Below, piece after piece: positions 8,856-17,171 of a stretch of DNA of 64,000 nucleotides (positions are counted from its first letter, which is position 1; each line of letters opens with the position of its first letter). The translations under genes and the position numbers were made by a program. The notes below the pieces were generated by a model that had not been told where the DNA came from, did not search any database, and saw only the letters and a program-made list of their open reading frames with translations. The stretch is from Pedobacter westerhofensis (GTDB lineage Bacteria; Bacteroidota; Bacteroidia; Sphingobacteriales; Sphingobacteriaceae): assembly GCF_900182595.1 (NCBI RefSeq), contig NZ_FXTN01000008.1:62001-126000 (forward strand). Reading direction: 5' to 3'.

Positions 8856-9911
8856 TTATTTAGATCCTTTGGGAATCAGCTCTACCTGAAAAAGTTTTGA
8901 GAATTTTTTACCCGTCACAAAAAGGCGTTTTCCCGCTGCATCCCAGGCAATGCCATTCAGCACGTCTGTATTGGGAAATTTATCTTTAGCCGGTAAGATA
9001 CCAGACATATCTACATATCGTTCTACAGTGCCGTTCTTAGGATCTATAACAGCAATCTTATCTGTCTGATAGATGTTGGCATAGATCTTACCGTCGATAT
9101 ACTCCAGTTCATTAAGCTCATCTACCTGTCCGTTGTTGTCATACACATCGATATAACTTTCTTCTTTGTAATCCGCTCCGTTCAGGAACCAGATCCGGTT
9201 GGTACCATCAGATTTGATCAGGCGCTCACCGTCATAGGTGAGGCCCCAGCCTTCCCTGCTGTTCTGGTAAGGGAAGGTACTCAACTGCTTTAATGATTTT
9301 GAATCATAAACAAATCCAATATCCTCTTTCCAGGTTAACATTACGATCTTATCGCCCACGAGCGAAGAACCCTCTGCAAAATATTTTTTGTCGATATCAA
9401 TCCGCTCCAGTGCCTTGCCTGTTTCCAGGGCAACCCACCTCAGCGTAGAGGTCCCATACTCACCGGTACTTTCCAGGAACCTGCCATTATGGTATTCCAG
9501 CCCCTGAGTATATGAACTGGTATCATGAGGAAAGGTATTGAGCACTTTATAAGTAAATTCTGCAGGTTTAACAGCCGACTTCAACACAATATTGATCGTC
9601 ACCGTATCTTTCTTTTCCCCATTGTCAACCACCGCAGAGATCAGCCTGTAGCCCAATGAAAGATCAGCCGTTTTGAGGGCAAATGCATCTTTATTTGTTT
9701 TTGAATCAACGGCCTTACCATCAACCAGGTAACTCACATTGATCACCTTGCTTTCTGCGGGGATGTCAAGCTCAACTTTTACTTCTTCGCCCAGACCATA
9801 GGTTTGTCCCTGTTCCGGGAATTTAAATCCCAGTACCTCATTCCTGCTGCCTTCATTTTTACAGGCGCCGGCAAGAGTGATTACCATCAGTACACCAGCC
9901 AGATTTATCAT
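8856..9911 (-). CDS. glutaminyl-peptide cyclotransferase (plant/bacterial type), lipoprotein
   Basis: This beta-propeller glutamine cyclotransferase converts N-terminal glutamine of peptides to pyroglutamate. Family blocks are clear: FPHDTSSYTQGLEYHNG, ESTGEYGTSTLR, WGLTYDG, and the C-terminal LNGIAWDAAGKRLFVTGK. I chose the ATG at 9911 because it gives a lipoprotein signal ending LAGAC (Cys17) and leaves a 34-base gap to yraN. An ATG at 9965 would add 18 residues without a membrane segment at the N-terminus and would overlap yraN. An Ig-like segment of about 110 residues precedes the propeller. It is the last gene of the operon SGNH hydrolase-dnaG-yraN-cyclotransferase, and the lipidated enzyme should act in the periplasm. 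Confidence 0.87.
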   Translation of the reverse strand: MINLAGVLMVITLAGACKNEGSRNEVLGFKFPEQGQTYGLGEEVKVELDIPAESKVINVSYLVDGKAVDSKTNKDAFALKTADLSLGYRLISAVVDNGEKKDTVTINIVLKSAVKPAEFTYKVLNTFPHDTSSYTQGLEYHNGRFLESTGEYGTSTLRWVALETGKALERIDIDKKYFAEGSSLVGDKIVMLTWKEDIGFVYDSKSLKQLSTFPYQNSREGWGLTYDGERLIKSDGTNRIWFLNGADYKEESYIDVYDNNGQVDELNELEYIDGKIYANIYQTDKIAVIDPKNGTVERYVDMSGILPAKDKFPNTDVLNGIAWDAAGKRLFVTGKKFSKLFQVELIPKGSK

Positions 9912-9945
9912 TTGAGAACGTTTTAAAGCGCGTATTAAAAAAGTT

Positions 9946-10308
9946 TTAGCTTGGCCAGAATGCATCTTCTATATGATTAATTTTATAAAGTTCTTTATTT
10001 TCAAAAACAATTGCAACAATGTCGAACCTAATCTCCCCCTGGTGGTTTTTCCGCTCGATATAAGCCGAAGAGGCAAACTCCAGTTGTTTCTCTTTTCTCC
10101 AGTCTACAAATTCCTCCGGCTCACCGTGCTCTGCAGACCTGCGGGTCTTCACTTCCACAAAGATGAGTTTATTATCGTAAAATGCGATCAGGTCGATCTC
10201 CGCTTTTCCATACACCCAGTTCAGCTCCAGAATCTGGTAACCAAGTTGCTCCAGATATGTTTTTGCTAAAAGCTCTCCGTGTCTGCCCAGTTCGTTATGT
10301 TCTGCCAT
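9946..10308 (-). CDS. yraN: YraN/UPF0102 family nuclease-fold protein
   Basis: This 120-residue protein belongs to UPF0102 (YraN), which has a restriction-endonuclease-like fold. Typical blocks are GRHGELLAKTYLEQLGYQIL at the N-terminus and the active-site-like DLIAFYDNKLIFVEVKTRR, where the Asp and the E-V-K trio form the nuclease motif. The biological substrate is not established; Holliday-junction-resolvase-like folds have been suggested for the family. It lies 6 bases downstream of dnaG on the same strand, which suggests co-expression with replication genes. Confidence 0.9.
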   Translation of the reverse strand: MAEHNELGRHGELLAKTYLEQLGYQILELNWVYGKAEIDLIAFYDNKLIFVEVKTRRSAEHGEPEEFVDWRKEKQLEFASSAYIERKNHQGEIRFDIVAIVFENKELYKINHIEDAFWPS

Positions 10309-10314
10309 TGTATT

Positions 10315-12285
10315 TTATTTCAATATCACAGAGCCGAGGAACTTAGAAATTTCCCGTTCTACATTTTTGATATACGCATAGCGCTGCATTAGTATTTCCT
10401 GGTTTACAGGATCATTTTCGGTTTTAATTTCCTGCAGTAATCCCAAAAGGATACGGTCCACTTTCCGTTTTTTTAAGTGGAACAATCCGCCAAGGATCGT
10501 AGCCTTTAAATTCACCGTTTCGTCTCTTACATAAATCTGGTGTTTGTTATACCAGTTTTCACTCAGTGCGTAGGGCGAGGTAGACAAAGTAATGGCCAGA
10601 TCGGCAATTACACGGTTTTCATTTTTGATAAACTGGTTGGCTACAGGCAGGTGCCCGTTTTCAATTTCTTCCTTGTAGTTCTGGATGATCAGTTTGCAAA
10701 CTTCATCTTCAAAGGTTACATCCGCTAAGTTCTGCATAATAAACGACCCGATATACATGTTATCGATATTGTCCCAGCTCACCAGCTCATGCCCGAACGC
10801 CAGTAAGAGCCTTACAATCTCATGTTCCTGTAACTGGTCATTGTCTACAGTGGTTTCCAGTTCAGGAAGGTCAGGGGAGAAATTATCATCAAAAAGGTTC
10901 TCGGGCGGCCCATCTGGCATACCGGGAGGAGATGAAAACTGCTGCTTAGGTGGGTTCTGCTGGGAGAAGGCTTTTTTGCTCCGGGCCGATTTCATTTTAT
11001 TGAGCTCGGTGAGCAGCATGCGTTCTTCTACCTGCAGTAACCTGCTGCATTCCCTGATAAACACAGAAGCTTTAATATCGTCAGGGATCTTAGCGATACT
11101 TTCTACAATATCCCTGATAATTCCAGCGCGTTTAATCGGGTCTGTACCGGCTTCTTTCAGCAGGATATCCGCTTTGTAAAGGATAAAATCCTTGCGGTTA
11201 TTTTCTATATAAAGTTTAAATGCCCCGGCACCCACCTTGTGCATATATGAATCCGGGTCGTGGCCATCAGGAAAGTTCACCACCTTCACATTCAGCCCTT
11301 CTTCCAGGATCATATCCAGTCCACGCAGCGAGGCTTTGATCCCTGCGGCATCACCATCATACAAAATGGTCACATTCTGCGAAAAACGGCCAATCAGCCT
11401 GATCTGTTCTACGGTAAGTGAAGTACCTGAAGAGGCAACCACATTTTCTACACCGGCCTGATGCACAGAAAGCACATCGGCATATCCTTCCACGAGGTAA
11501 CAATTGTCGACCTCGCGGATTGCCTTTTTTGCCTGGAAGAGGCCATAGAGAACGTTCGACTTATGATAGATATCGCTCTCAGGGGAATTGACGTACTTGG
11601 GAACATTTTTATCTGTCTTCAGCGTCCTTCCGCCGAAGCCGATCACCCTTCCGGTAAAATTGTGGATGGGGAACATCACACGCCCCCGGAAGCGGTCGTA
11701 CACCCTTCCTTTATCATTATGCACAGATAAACCCGTGCGTTCAAGGTATTCCTCCTTATGGCCCGCAGCTTTGGCACTTAAGATCAGTGCATCCCACTGG
11801 TCGGGCGAATAACCCAGTTCAAATTTCCTGATGATATCTTCCCTGAAGCCCCTCTCCTTAAAATAGCTAAGCCCGATAGCCCTTCCCTGTTCTCCTGTCC
11901 AGAGTTCACTGGCAAAATAATTTGCCGCATATTGCGATACTACATATAAACTTTCACGGGCATTGTTCGCTTCTACATCCTGCGGGCTCTGCTCTTTTTC
12001 TTCAACCTCTATATTATACTTCTGGGCAAGATATTTTAGAGCCTCCGGGTAGGAGTACTTCTCATGGTCCATGATAAAATGGACCGCATCGCCCCCTTTA
12101 CCACAGCCAAAGCATTTGTATATACCTTTGGTAACAGATACGTGGAAAGACGGGGTTTTCTCATTGTGAAAGGGGCAGTTACCGATTAAACTGGTACCGC
12201 GCTTCTTCAGAGACACAAAATCACCAACAACCTCCTCAATACGGGCGGTGTCCATGATTTTGTTAATGGTATCCTGGTATATCAT
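10315..12285 (-). CDS. dnaG: DNA primase
   Basis: DnaG makes RNA primers for DNA replication. The 656-residue chain has the usual order: an N-terminal CHC2 zinc finger (C37, H40, C58, C61), the catalytic TOPRIM core (VEGYADVLS near residue 265 and ILYDGDAAG near 306), then a C-terminal helicase-binding region after a proline- and glutamine-rich linker near residues 435-475. It lies 9 bases after an SGNH hydrolase gene and 6 bases before yraN. A sigma-factor gene, which follows dnaG in many proteobacteria, is absent here. Confidence 0.97.
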   Translation of the reverse strand: MIYQDTINKIMDTARIEEVVGDFVSLKKRGTSLIGNCPFHNEKTPSFHVSVTKGIYKCFGCGKGGDAVHFIMDHEKYSYPEALKYLAQKYNIEVEEKEQSPQDVEANNARESLYVVSQYAANYFASELWTGEQGRAIGLSYFKERGFREDIIRKFELGYSPDQWDALILSAKAAGHKEEYLERTGLSVHNDKGRVYDRFRGRVMFPIHNFTGRVIGFGGRTLKTDKNVPKYVNSPESDIYHKSNVLYGLFQAKKAIREVDNCYLVEGYADVLSVHQAGVENVVASSGTSLTVEQIRLIGRFSQNVTILYDGDAAGIKASLRGLDMILEEGLNVKVVNFPDGHDPDSYMHKVGAGAFKLYIENNRKDFILYKADILLKEAGTDPIKRAGIIRDIVESIAKIPDDIKASVFIRECSRLLQVEERMLLTELNKMKSARSKKAFSQQNPPKQQFSSPPGMPDGPPENLFDDNFSPDLPELETTVDNDQLQEHEIVRLLLAFGHELVSWDNIDNMYIGSFIMQNLADVTFEDEVCKLIIQNYKEEIENGHLPVANQFIKNENRVIADLAITLSTSPYALSENWYNKHQIYVRDETVNLKATILGGLFHLKKRKVDRILLGLLQEIKTENDPVNQEILMQRYAYIKNVEREISKFLGSVILK

Positions 12286-12294
12286 TAAGGTTGT

Positions 12295-12960
12295 TTACTT
12301 CACTAATGGCAGCAGCACATCCGCTACAGCCTTGTTTCCTTGTGGATTTAAATGTACGCCATCCGTGGTGAGTATTCCTTTTGCGAGATCCTCCGGATTA
12401 TTCGCCAGGTCGTACGCTACAAACTGGCTTCTCAGATCTACCAGCGGCAATTTATTTTTCTGCGCCAGCTGGCGGATAGCTTCAGAGAACTTGTCCAGCT
12501 CAGCATCCATTTCATTTTTTCCGCCTTTCTTCTCACCTATCACCGCAGGTGTGCAAAGAATTACCTTGGCATCACCGGACTGGATCTTGTTGATCAGTGC
12601 CTGGTAGAATTTCACAAATTTATCCAGATCGGTACCGGTATGGGATGTTTGCTTGTGCCATACATCATTTACCCCGATATAAATTACCACCAGGTCTGGT
12701 TTCTTGTAGATGATATCATCCTCCAGACGGAGATACAGGTCGTAAATTTTATTTCCGCCAATTCCCGCTCCAATCACTTCATATCTTGAAGAATCCAGCG
12801 CTTTCTTAATCAGGTTCACATATCCGCCCGGGGCAACGCCCTGCTGCGTAATAGAATCACCAAAGAAAATTATTTTTTTAGGTTTTACTTTCATAGCCAA
12901 GACCGAAACGGCAAAACAGCATGCCATGAGGTACAGTATAGATTTGATAATTTTTTTCAT
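12295..12960 (-). CDS. secreted SGNH/GDSL hydrolase
   Basis: This 221-residue esterase/lipase-like enzyme has a signal peptide ending near VLAM. The four SGNH blocks are present: GDSIT with the nucleophile Ser36, a glycine block (GAGIGGNK), the Asn block (IGVNDVW), and DGVHLN with the Asp and His of the triad. Enzymes of this type act on acylated sugars or lipids outside the cytoplasm; the substrate cannot be told. It is the first gene of the operon with dnaG, an unrelated partner that it may simply drive by read-through. A second SGNH hydrolase is at 53555-54277. Confidence 0.88.
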   Translation of the reverse strand: MKKIIKSILYLMACCFAVSVLAMKVKPKKIIFFGDSITQQGVAPGGYVNLIKKALDSSRYEVIGAGIGGNKIYDLYLRLEDDIIYKKPDLVVIYIGVNDVWHKQTSHTGTDLDKFVKFYQALINKIQSGDAKVILCTPAVIGEKKGGKNEMDAELDKFSEAIRQLAQKNKLPLVDLRSQFVAYDLANNPEDLAKGILTTDGVHLNPQGNKAVADVLLPLVK

Positions 12961-12993
12961 CGTTAGTTTTATTTTACCTATTCAGACGAATGT

Positions 12994-13001
12994 CAAATAT
13001 A
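12994..13001 (-). promoter_or_regulatory. TAnnTTTG (-7) promoter box before the SGNH-dnaG operon
   Basis: On the minus strand this reads TATATTTG, an exact -7 match 33 bases before the SGNH hydrolase start. A TTTG lies close upstream but not at the usual distance. It probably drives the SGNH-dnaG-yraN-cyclotransferase operon. Confidence 0.5.
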
Positions 13002-13073
13002 ACCAAATTTAAAGTTTTATAGGTTATTCAGTCTACTAATTATCGACGGGCTGTCAAGAGGCTGTGCTAAGAA

Positions 13074-14330
13074 TTATTTCTTTAGTATCCCTTCAAGAAT
13101 CTCCTTTTTACCATCGATTTCCTCTGTATAACTCAACCCAAGGATGTTTGTAATCAGCGGATATACATTTACATTTTCAAATGCAGGGATTTTAACATGC
13201 TCCCGGAAGGCTGGTCCCCAGGCAAAAAATGTAGCCTGCATATCTTTCACCTTACGCGGGTCGAAACCATGATGGCCCATACCCGGTGTTTTGTCTGAAA
13301 ATACCCTTGGCCATTGCGGGATCAGGATGATATCCCCGATACGGTTCATCCTGTCGTCTTCTGCGCCATAATGTAAGCGCTCCGGCATCTCTGTTTTCAG
13401 ATATACCTTGTAGTCTTTGGCTGATTTGCGGAGTGCATTGTACATAGGGGCGATATCGGCTTTATCCCTGGCATACAGTGCAAGCGTTGTACTGGAAAAA
13501 GTAGTCCTGAATTTATCCGCATCAATGATCTTGGGCATAGGAATTGGGTGTGCAGTATCCACCTGGGTCATTCCATGGTCAGAGACAAAAACAAAACTCA
13601 CCGGAAGCCCCGTAGTTTTAACCGCTTGCGTCAGCTGATATACAACAGAATCAACCATCCTGACAGCCGCTGCCGTCTGCGGGGTCTCAGGCCCCGAATG
13701 ATGACCTGAATGATCTGGTTCAGAGAGATAAAAAGTGATAAAGTGCGGCCTTGTTTCTTCAGGCAGTTTTAACCAGTTGAGCACAATCTCAATTCTTTGT
13801 GGCATACTGATTTTTTCAGTATAGTTGTAATAGTAGGTTGGCCTGATTCCTTTGATCACAGCTTCTGAGCCTACCCAGAAAAGACTGGCCGCAAGCATAT
13901 GCTGCTGCTCTGCCAGCACCCATAAAGGCGTGCCGCCATACCATTTTCCATCAGTTACCTTGCGCTTATTGCTCATACTATACTGGTCGTTTCGCTCCGC
14001 GCTGTAAAAGCTGTTGCCCACCAGGCCATGATGAGAAGGATACATACCTGTTACCAAAGTATAATGATTGGGAAAAGTAACTGAAGGGAATGATGGGATC
14101 ATTGCTTTTGCCCGCACTCCTTCGCTACTGAGTTCCAGCAGGTGGTCTGCATGATATTTTTTGGCATAATCGTACCTGAAACCATCGGCAGAAATCAGGA
14201 TCACATATGGCTTTTTCTGCTGTTCTGCTGTATTGCTGCGTCCTGCAATAATATGAGAGACTGTATCGGTTTGTGCAGATAGACTACTGATACAAAATGA
14301 TAGCGCGAGGAAAGTCAGCACTTTTTTCAT
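13074..14330 (-). CDS. secreted ectonucleotide pyrophosphatase/phosphodiesterase (NPP, alkaline phosphatase superfamily)
   Basis: This 418-residue two-zinc hydrolase splits phosphodiester or pyrophosphate bonds of nucleotides or related compounds in the periplasm. It has a signal peptide ending SLSAQT. The active site is readable: Asp49 in ISADGFRYDY, the nucleophile Thr85 in FPSVTFPNHYTLVTG, then EPDHSGHHSG, FVSDHGMT and MGHHGFDP, which supply the remaining metal ligands. The order and spacing are those of bacterial NPPs. It is a single gene, 113 bases ahead of the SGNH-dnaG operon on the same strand. The natural substrate is unknown. Confidence 0.92.
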   Translation of the reverse strand: MKKVLTFLALSFCISSLSAQTDTVSHIIAGRSNTAEQQKKPYVILISADGFRYDYAKKYHADHLLELSSEGVRAKAMIPSFPSVTFPNHYTLVTGMYPSHHGLVGNSFYSAERNDQYSMSNKRKVTDGKWYGGTPLWVLAEQQHMLAASLFWVGSEAVIKGIRPTYYYNYTEKISMPQRIEIVLNWLKLPEETRPHFITFYLSEPDHSGHHSGPETPQTAAAVRMVDSVVYQLTQAVKTTGLPVSFVFVSDHGMTQVDTAHPIPMPKIIDADKFRTTFSSTTLALYARDKADIAPMYNALRKSAKDYKVYLKTEMPERLHYGAEDDRMNRIGDIILIPQWPRVFSDKTPGMGHHGFDPRKVKDMQATFFAWGPAFREHVKIPAFENVNVYPLITNILGLSYTEEIDGKKEILEGILKK

Positions 14331-14454
14331 GAATATAGGATTCGTTATATAACTGGCGCAATTTAAGCAATCATCATTAAGGATGCATTATCAATTGATT
14401 ACGAATACCAGATATTGCCGAATAAGACAGGTGCTTTTTGAATGGGTTAGACTT

Positions 14455-15381
14455 TTACTGATAATCCTTATGCAAAATCAAAAAACTTGCCCGTTCTTCC
14501 TTCTTGAAAGGAATGTTCCAGTTGCCCTGGTAGGTAATCTTTGAAGGTAGTTTTTCCTCAGCAAAATAGCTCATTTCAATGTTCATCTGCACATCAAAAT
14601 CAAAGAGCATATTGCTGTATTTCATATCCACATACCGGCCCAGAATCGCAAAATTACGCTTATCAAAGATCGTTACCAGTTCTTTAATCATCAGCCCGTC
14701 CTTTGTCCAGTTGCTCAGGCCATCTTTTACAAGTACCCTGAAACGGTACACGGGAATAGAATCCAGGTAGGTTCCGCTCTGGAAACTATAGTCGTAATAC
14801 TGGCGCATATTTGCCGTAAAGATCTCCGTTTTGCTGCCGATAAAAGGAATGCCTTTTACAGGTCTGCCGGGATTAAAAATCAGTGTCTTCAACTTACTTT
14901 TATAGCTCTCATTGGAATCTCCCTTTGGACTGGCTGAGGGAGCATCAGACACAAAATCAGATTGGTAAGCATTCATAAAAATGTAATCAAACATCTCTAC
15001 GGTATACAACTGGTACTTGCCATTTTTCTTAAAAACCTTACCAGTATCCTGCTTTACCAGGTATTCGATTTTTGCAGGACGAACAGTATGCCTGATCTTT
15101 CTGTAGATCTTACCATTCACCTTATTTTTCTTATCGTAGGTATAAATCCTGTTCTCCGCAATAAAGCTGTGCGCTTTCATCCGCCTGAAGGCAGCATAAA
15201 ACGTAGTATCCGTAGTTACTGCTTTAATAAAAGTTTCTACGCTCAGCTTCTGCGCAACGATATTCACATTTGAATCCAGTGTGATCGTCTTGATCGTATC
15301 CGGGTTAAAGCGTTCGATCTGCTGTGCGGAAACATCCAGCCCGCAAAGAAAAAGTGCAACTAATAAAATTCTTTTGATCAT
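14455..15381 (-). CDS. secreted protein of unknown function
   Basis: I do not recognise this 308-residue protein. The ATG at 15381 gives a standard signal peptide (MIKRILLV... ending VSAQQ); an ATG five codons upstream is less likely because it would overlap the M20 gene stop. The mature part is rich in beta-strand pattern and basic residues, with a tyrosine-rich region in the middle (MFDYIFMNAYQSDF). It has no transmembrane segment after the signal and no cysteine cluster. It starts 4 bases after the M20 peptidase gene, so it is translated from the SPOR-M20 operon and is probably periplasmic or outer-membrane-associated. Confidence 0.75.
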   Translation of the reverse strand: MIKRILLVALFLCGLDVSAQQIERFNPDTIKTITLDSNVNIVAQKLSVETFIKAVTTDTTFYAAFRRMKAHSFIAENRIYTYDKKNKVNGKIYRKIRHTVRPAKIEYLVKQDTGKVFKKNGKYQLYTVEMFDYIFMNAYQSDFVSDAPSASPKGDSNESYKSKLKTLIFNPGRPVKGIPFIGSKTEIFTANMRQYYDYSFQSGTYLDSIPVYRFRVLVKDGLSNWTKDGLMIKELVTIFDKRNFAILGRYVDMKYSNMLFDFDVQMNIEMSYFAEEKLPSKITYQGNWNIPFKKEERASFLILHKDYQ

Positions 15382-15385
15382 CAAA

Positions 15386-16573
15386 CTAATTCCCAAGCTG
15401 TTTCAGTGCAATATAAGCCATCAGGCCTGTTGAGATCTTCAGTGCATCCTCATCCACATCAAAATTAGGATGATGCACAGAAAATTGAGTGTTTTTAGCT
15501 GCATTTCCGGTACCAAGGCGGTAGAAGCAGGCATCCGTTACCTGTGAGTAATACGCAAAATCTTCCGCAGCCATCCAGATATCCAGGTCTACCACGTTTT
15601 CTTTCCCCAAATAATCTTCTGCAAAGGCACGTGCATTCGCCGTCAGCTTTTCCTCATTGATCAGGAAGGGATAACCATTCATGATCCTGAACTCGCAGCT
15701 TCCGCCCATACTTTCTGCAATCCCTTCGGCCATTTTCTTCATCAGGCGCTTTGCTTCCTTACGCCAGTCTTCATCCAGCGTTCTGAAAGTACCTTCCATT
15801 TTCACTTCATTCGGAATAATATTGGTGGCCCCATTGGCAATAACCTTTCCAAAAGAAAGTACCGAAGGCAGTCTCGGATCAGCATTACGGCTGACGATCT
15901 GTTGTAGTGCCACCAGGATATGTGCACTGATCAGCACGGGGTCTATATTCTGCTGCGGCTGGGCACCATGCCCGCCCTTGCCATGTACAGTAACATATAG
16001 TTCATCGGTAGAGGCCATATAAATACCCGAACGGAAACCTACTTTTCCTGCGTCGATCAGCGGCATTACATGCTGGCCGATGATATGCTGAGGCTTAGGG
16101 TTTTCAAGTACACCTTCTGCGATCATGATACTCGCCCCGCCCGGCAGCACCTCTTCGCCCGGCTGAAAGATTAGTTTGATCGTCCCTCCGAATTCAGCTT
16201 TCATGTTATTGAGTATGTATGCAGCTCCCAGTAGAGAAGAGGTATGTACATCATGTCCGCAGGCATGCATTACTCCGGGATTTTTTGAGATGTAAGGTTT
16301 GTCATTAGCTTCATTGATCGGGAGGGCGTCCATATCTCCGCGCAGGGCGATAACCTGTTCGGAAGGAAGGTCTCCTTTGATTAAGCCCACCACTCCGGTA
16401 TTGGCGATTCCTTCAAATGGAATTCCCCATTCAGTCAGTTTTGATTTCACAAAAGCCGATGTTTCGAACTCTTTAAACGACAGTTCAGGATTGGCATGAA
16501 GATGACGACGGTAACCTACCACCTCTTCAAAAATGGTACCTGCTAAATGTTGGATCTGTTCTTTATTTATCAT
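15386..16573 (-). CDS. cytoplasmic M20 family metallopeptidase/amidohydrolase
   Basis: This 395-residue M20D-type amidohydrolase has no signal peptide, unlike its paralogue at 4985-6289. Motifs: HANPELSFKE near residue 26, GDMDALP near 79, HACGHDVH with metal ligands H103, C105 and H107, QPGEE near 138, and an AAEDF segment near 345. It overlaps the end of the upstream SPOR gene by 11 bases and is followed within 4 bases by a secreted protein of unknown function. It probably hydrolyses N-acyl or dipeptide-like amides in the cytosol. Confidence 0.88.
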   Translation of the reverse strand: MINKEQIQHLAGTIFEEVVGYRRHLHANPELSFKEFETSAFVKSKLTEWGIPFEGIANTGVVGLIKGDLPSEQVIALRGDMDALPINEANDKPYISKNPGVMHACGHDVHTSSLLGAAYILNNMKAEFGGTIKLIFQPGEEVLPGGASIMIAEGVLENPKPQHIIGQHVMPLIDAGKVGFRSGIYMASTDELYVTVHGKGGHGAQPQQNIDPVLISAHILVALQQIVSRNADPRLPSVLSFGKVIANGATNIIPNEVKMEGTFRTLDEDWRKEAKRLMKKMAEGIAESMGGSCEFRIMNGYPFLINEEKLTANARAFAEDYLGKENVVDLDIWMAAEDFAYYSQVTDACFYRLGTGNAAKNTQFSVHHPNFDVDEDALKISTGLMAYIALKQLGN

Positions 16574-17003
16574 TGCTTTGCTCTAAACTGGGTGCATTTA
16601 TTTTCTCTCTGATCACAAACAGCGTGGCAAATACCGGCCGCAGTTCGTTCATCATCCTCTGGGCTTCCAGGCGAGTCCTGAAATCCCCTGCACGTAAATA
16701 ATAATTGGGTTCTTTATAAGTAATATAAGTATTGATCTTTGGATAGGAACTTTTAAAACGCTGCTGTTCATTGAACACCTCTCTACGGTCAGACCCGTAA
16801 AATATTTGTACACGATAACCCATCTGGGATACAATTGGGCCATCTTTACGGATAGTAACTGTAGTAGTTTTCTTGCTGAGTTCAATCCTTCTTTTAATCA
16901 GGCTGTCAATCAGCGGATCTTTAACAACCGTTACCACACCCCTTTTCTGGGCAAATGAGGCAAGCGAAAAACAACAAATAATCAGCGTATAGAAAGTGTT
17001 CAT
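16563..17003 (-). CDS. secreted SPOR-domain protein
   Basis: This 146-residue protein has a signal peptide ending SFAQK and a C-terminal SPOR-like domain at about residues 62-135 (GYRVQIFYGSDRREVFNEQQ, then YYLRAGDFRTRLEAQRMM). SPOR domains bind glycan strands of peptidoglycan that lack stem peptides, often at division sites. The first gene of a three-gene minus-strand operon, it overlaps the M20 peptidase gene by 11 bases. It is a small cell-envelope protein; any division role is inference. Confidence 0.82.
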   Translation of the reverse strand: MNTFYTLIICCFSLASFAQKRGVVTVVKDPLIDSLIKRRIELSKKTTTVTIRKDGPIVSQMGYRVQIFYGSDRREVFNEQQRFKSSYPKINTYITYKEPNYYLRAGDFRTRLEAQRMMNELRPVFATLFVIREKINAPSLEQSNDK

Positions 17004-17044
17004 CTATTTTTATATTGTTTTTTTAAGGTTAGATGGAGCCTTGG

Positions 17045-17092
17045 ATGATTCAAATAATTATTGCAGGTATGCTTAATACTTATTTGAATCAT
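17045..17092. repeat. perfect 13-bp inverted repeat upstream of the SPOR operon
   Basis: The arms 17045-17057 (ATGATTCAAATAA) and 17080-17092 are exact reverse complements, 35 bases centre to centre. They lie between the secA terminator and the SPOR gene start, on the promoter side of that operon, and could be an operator or a hairpin. Confidence 0.6.
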
Positions 17093-17113
17093 GTCGGGTT
17101 CATAAAGGTTTAT

Positions 17114-17157
17114 AAAAAAAGAATGCCGACTTCTTTTTACAAAAATCGGCATTCTTT
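17114..17157 (-). terminator. rho-independent terminator of secA
   Basis: On the minus strand AAAGAATGCCGA pairs with TCGGCATTCTTT (12 bp) and runs straight into a T-tract. It lies 14 bases after the secA stop codon. Confidence 0.9.
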
Positions 17158-17171
17158 GTGTGTATTACAAA

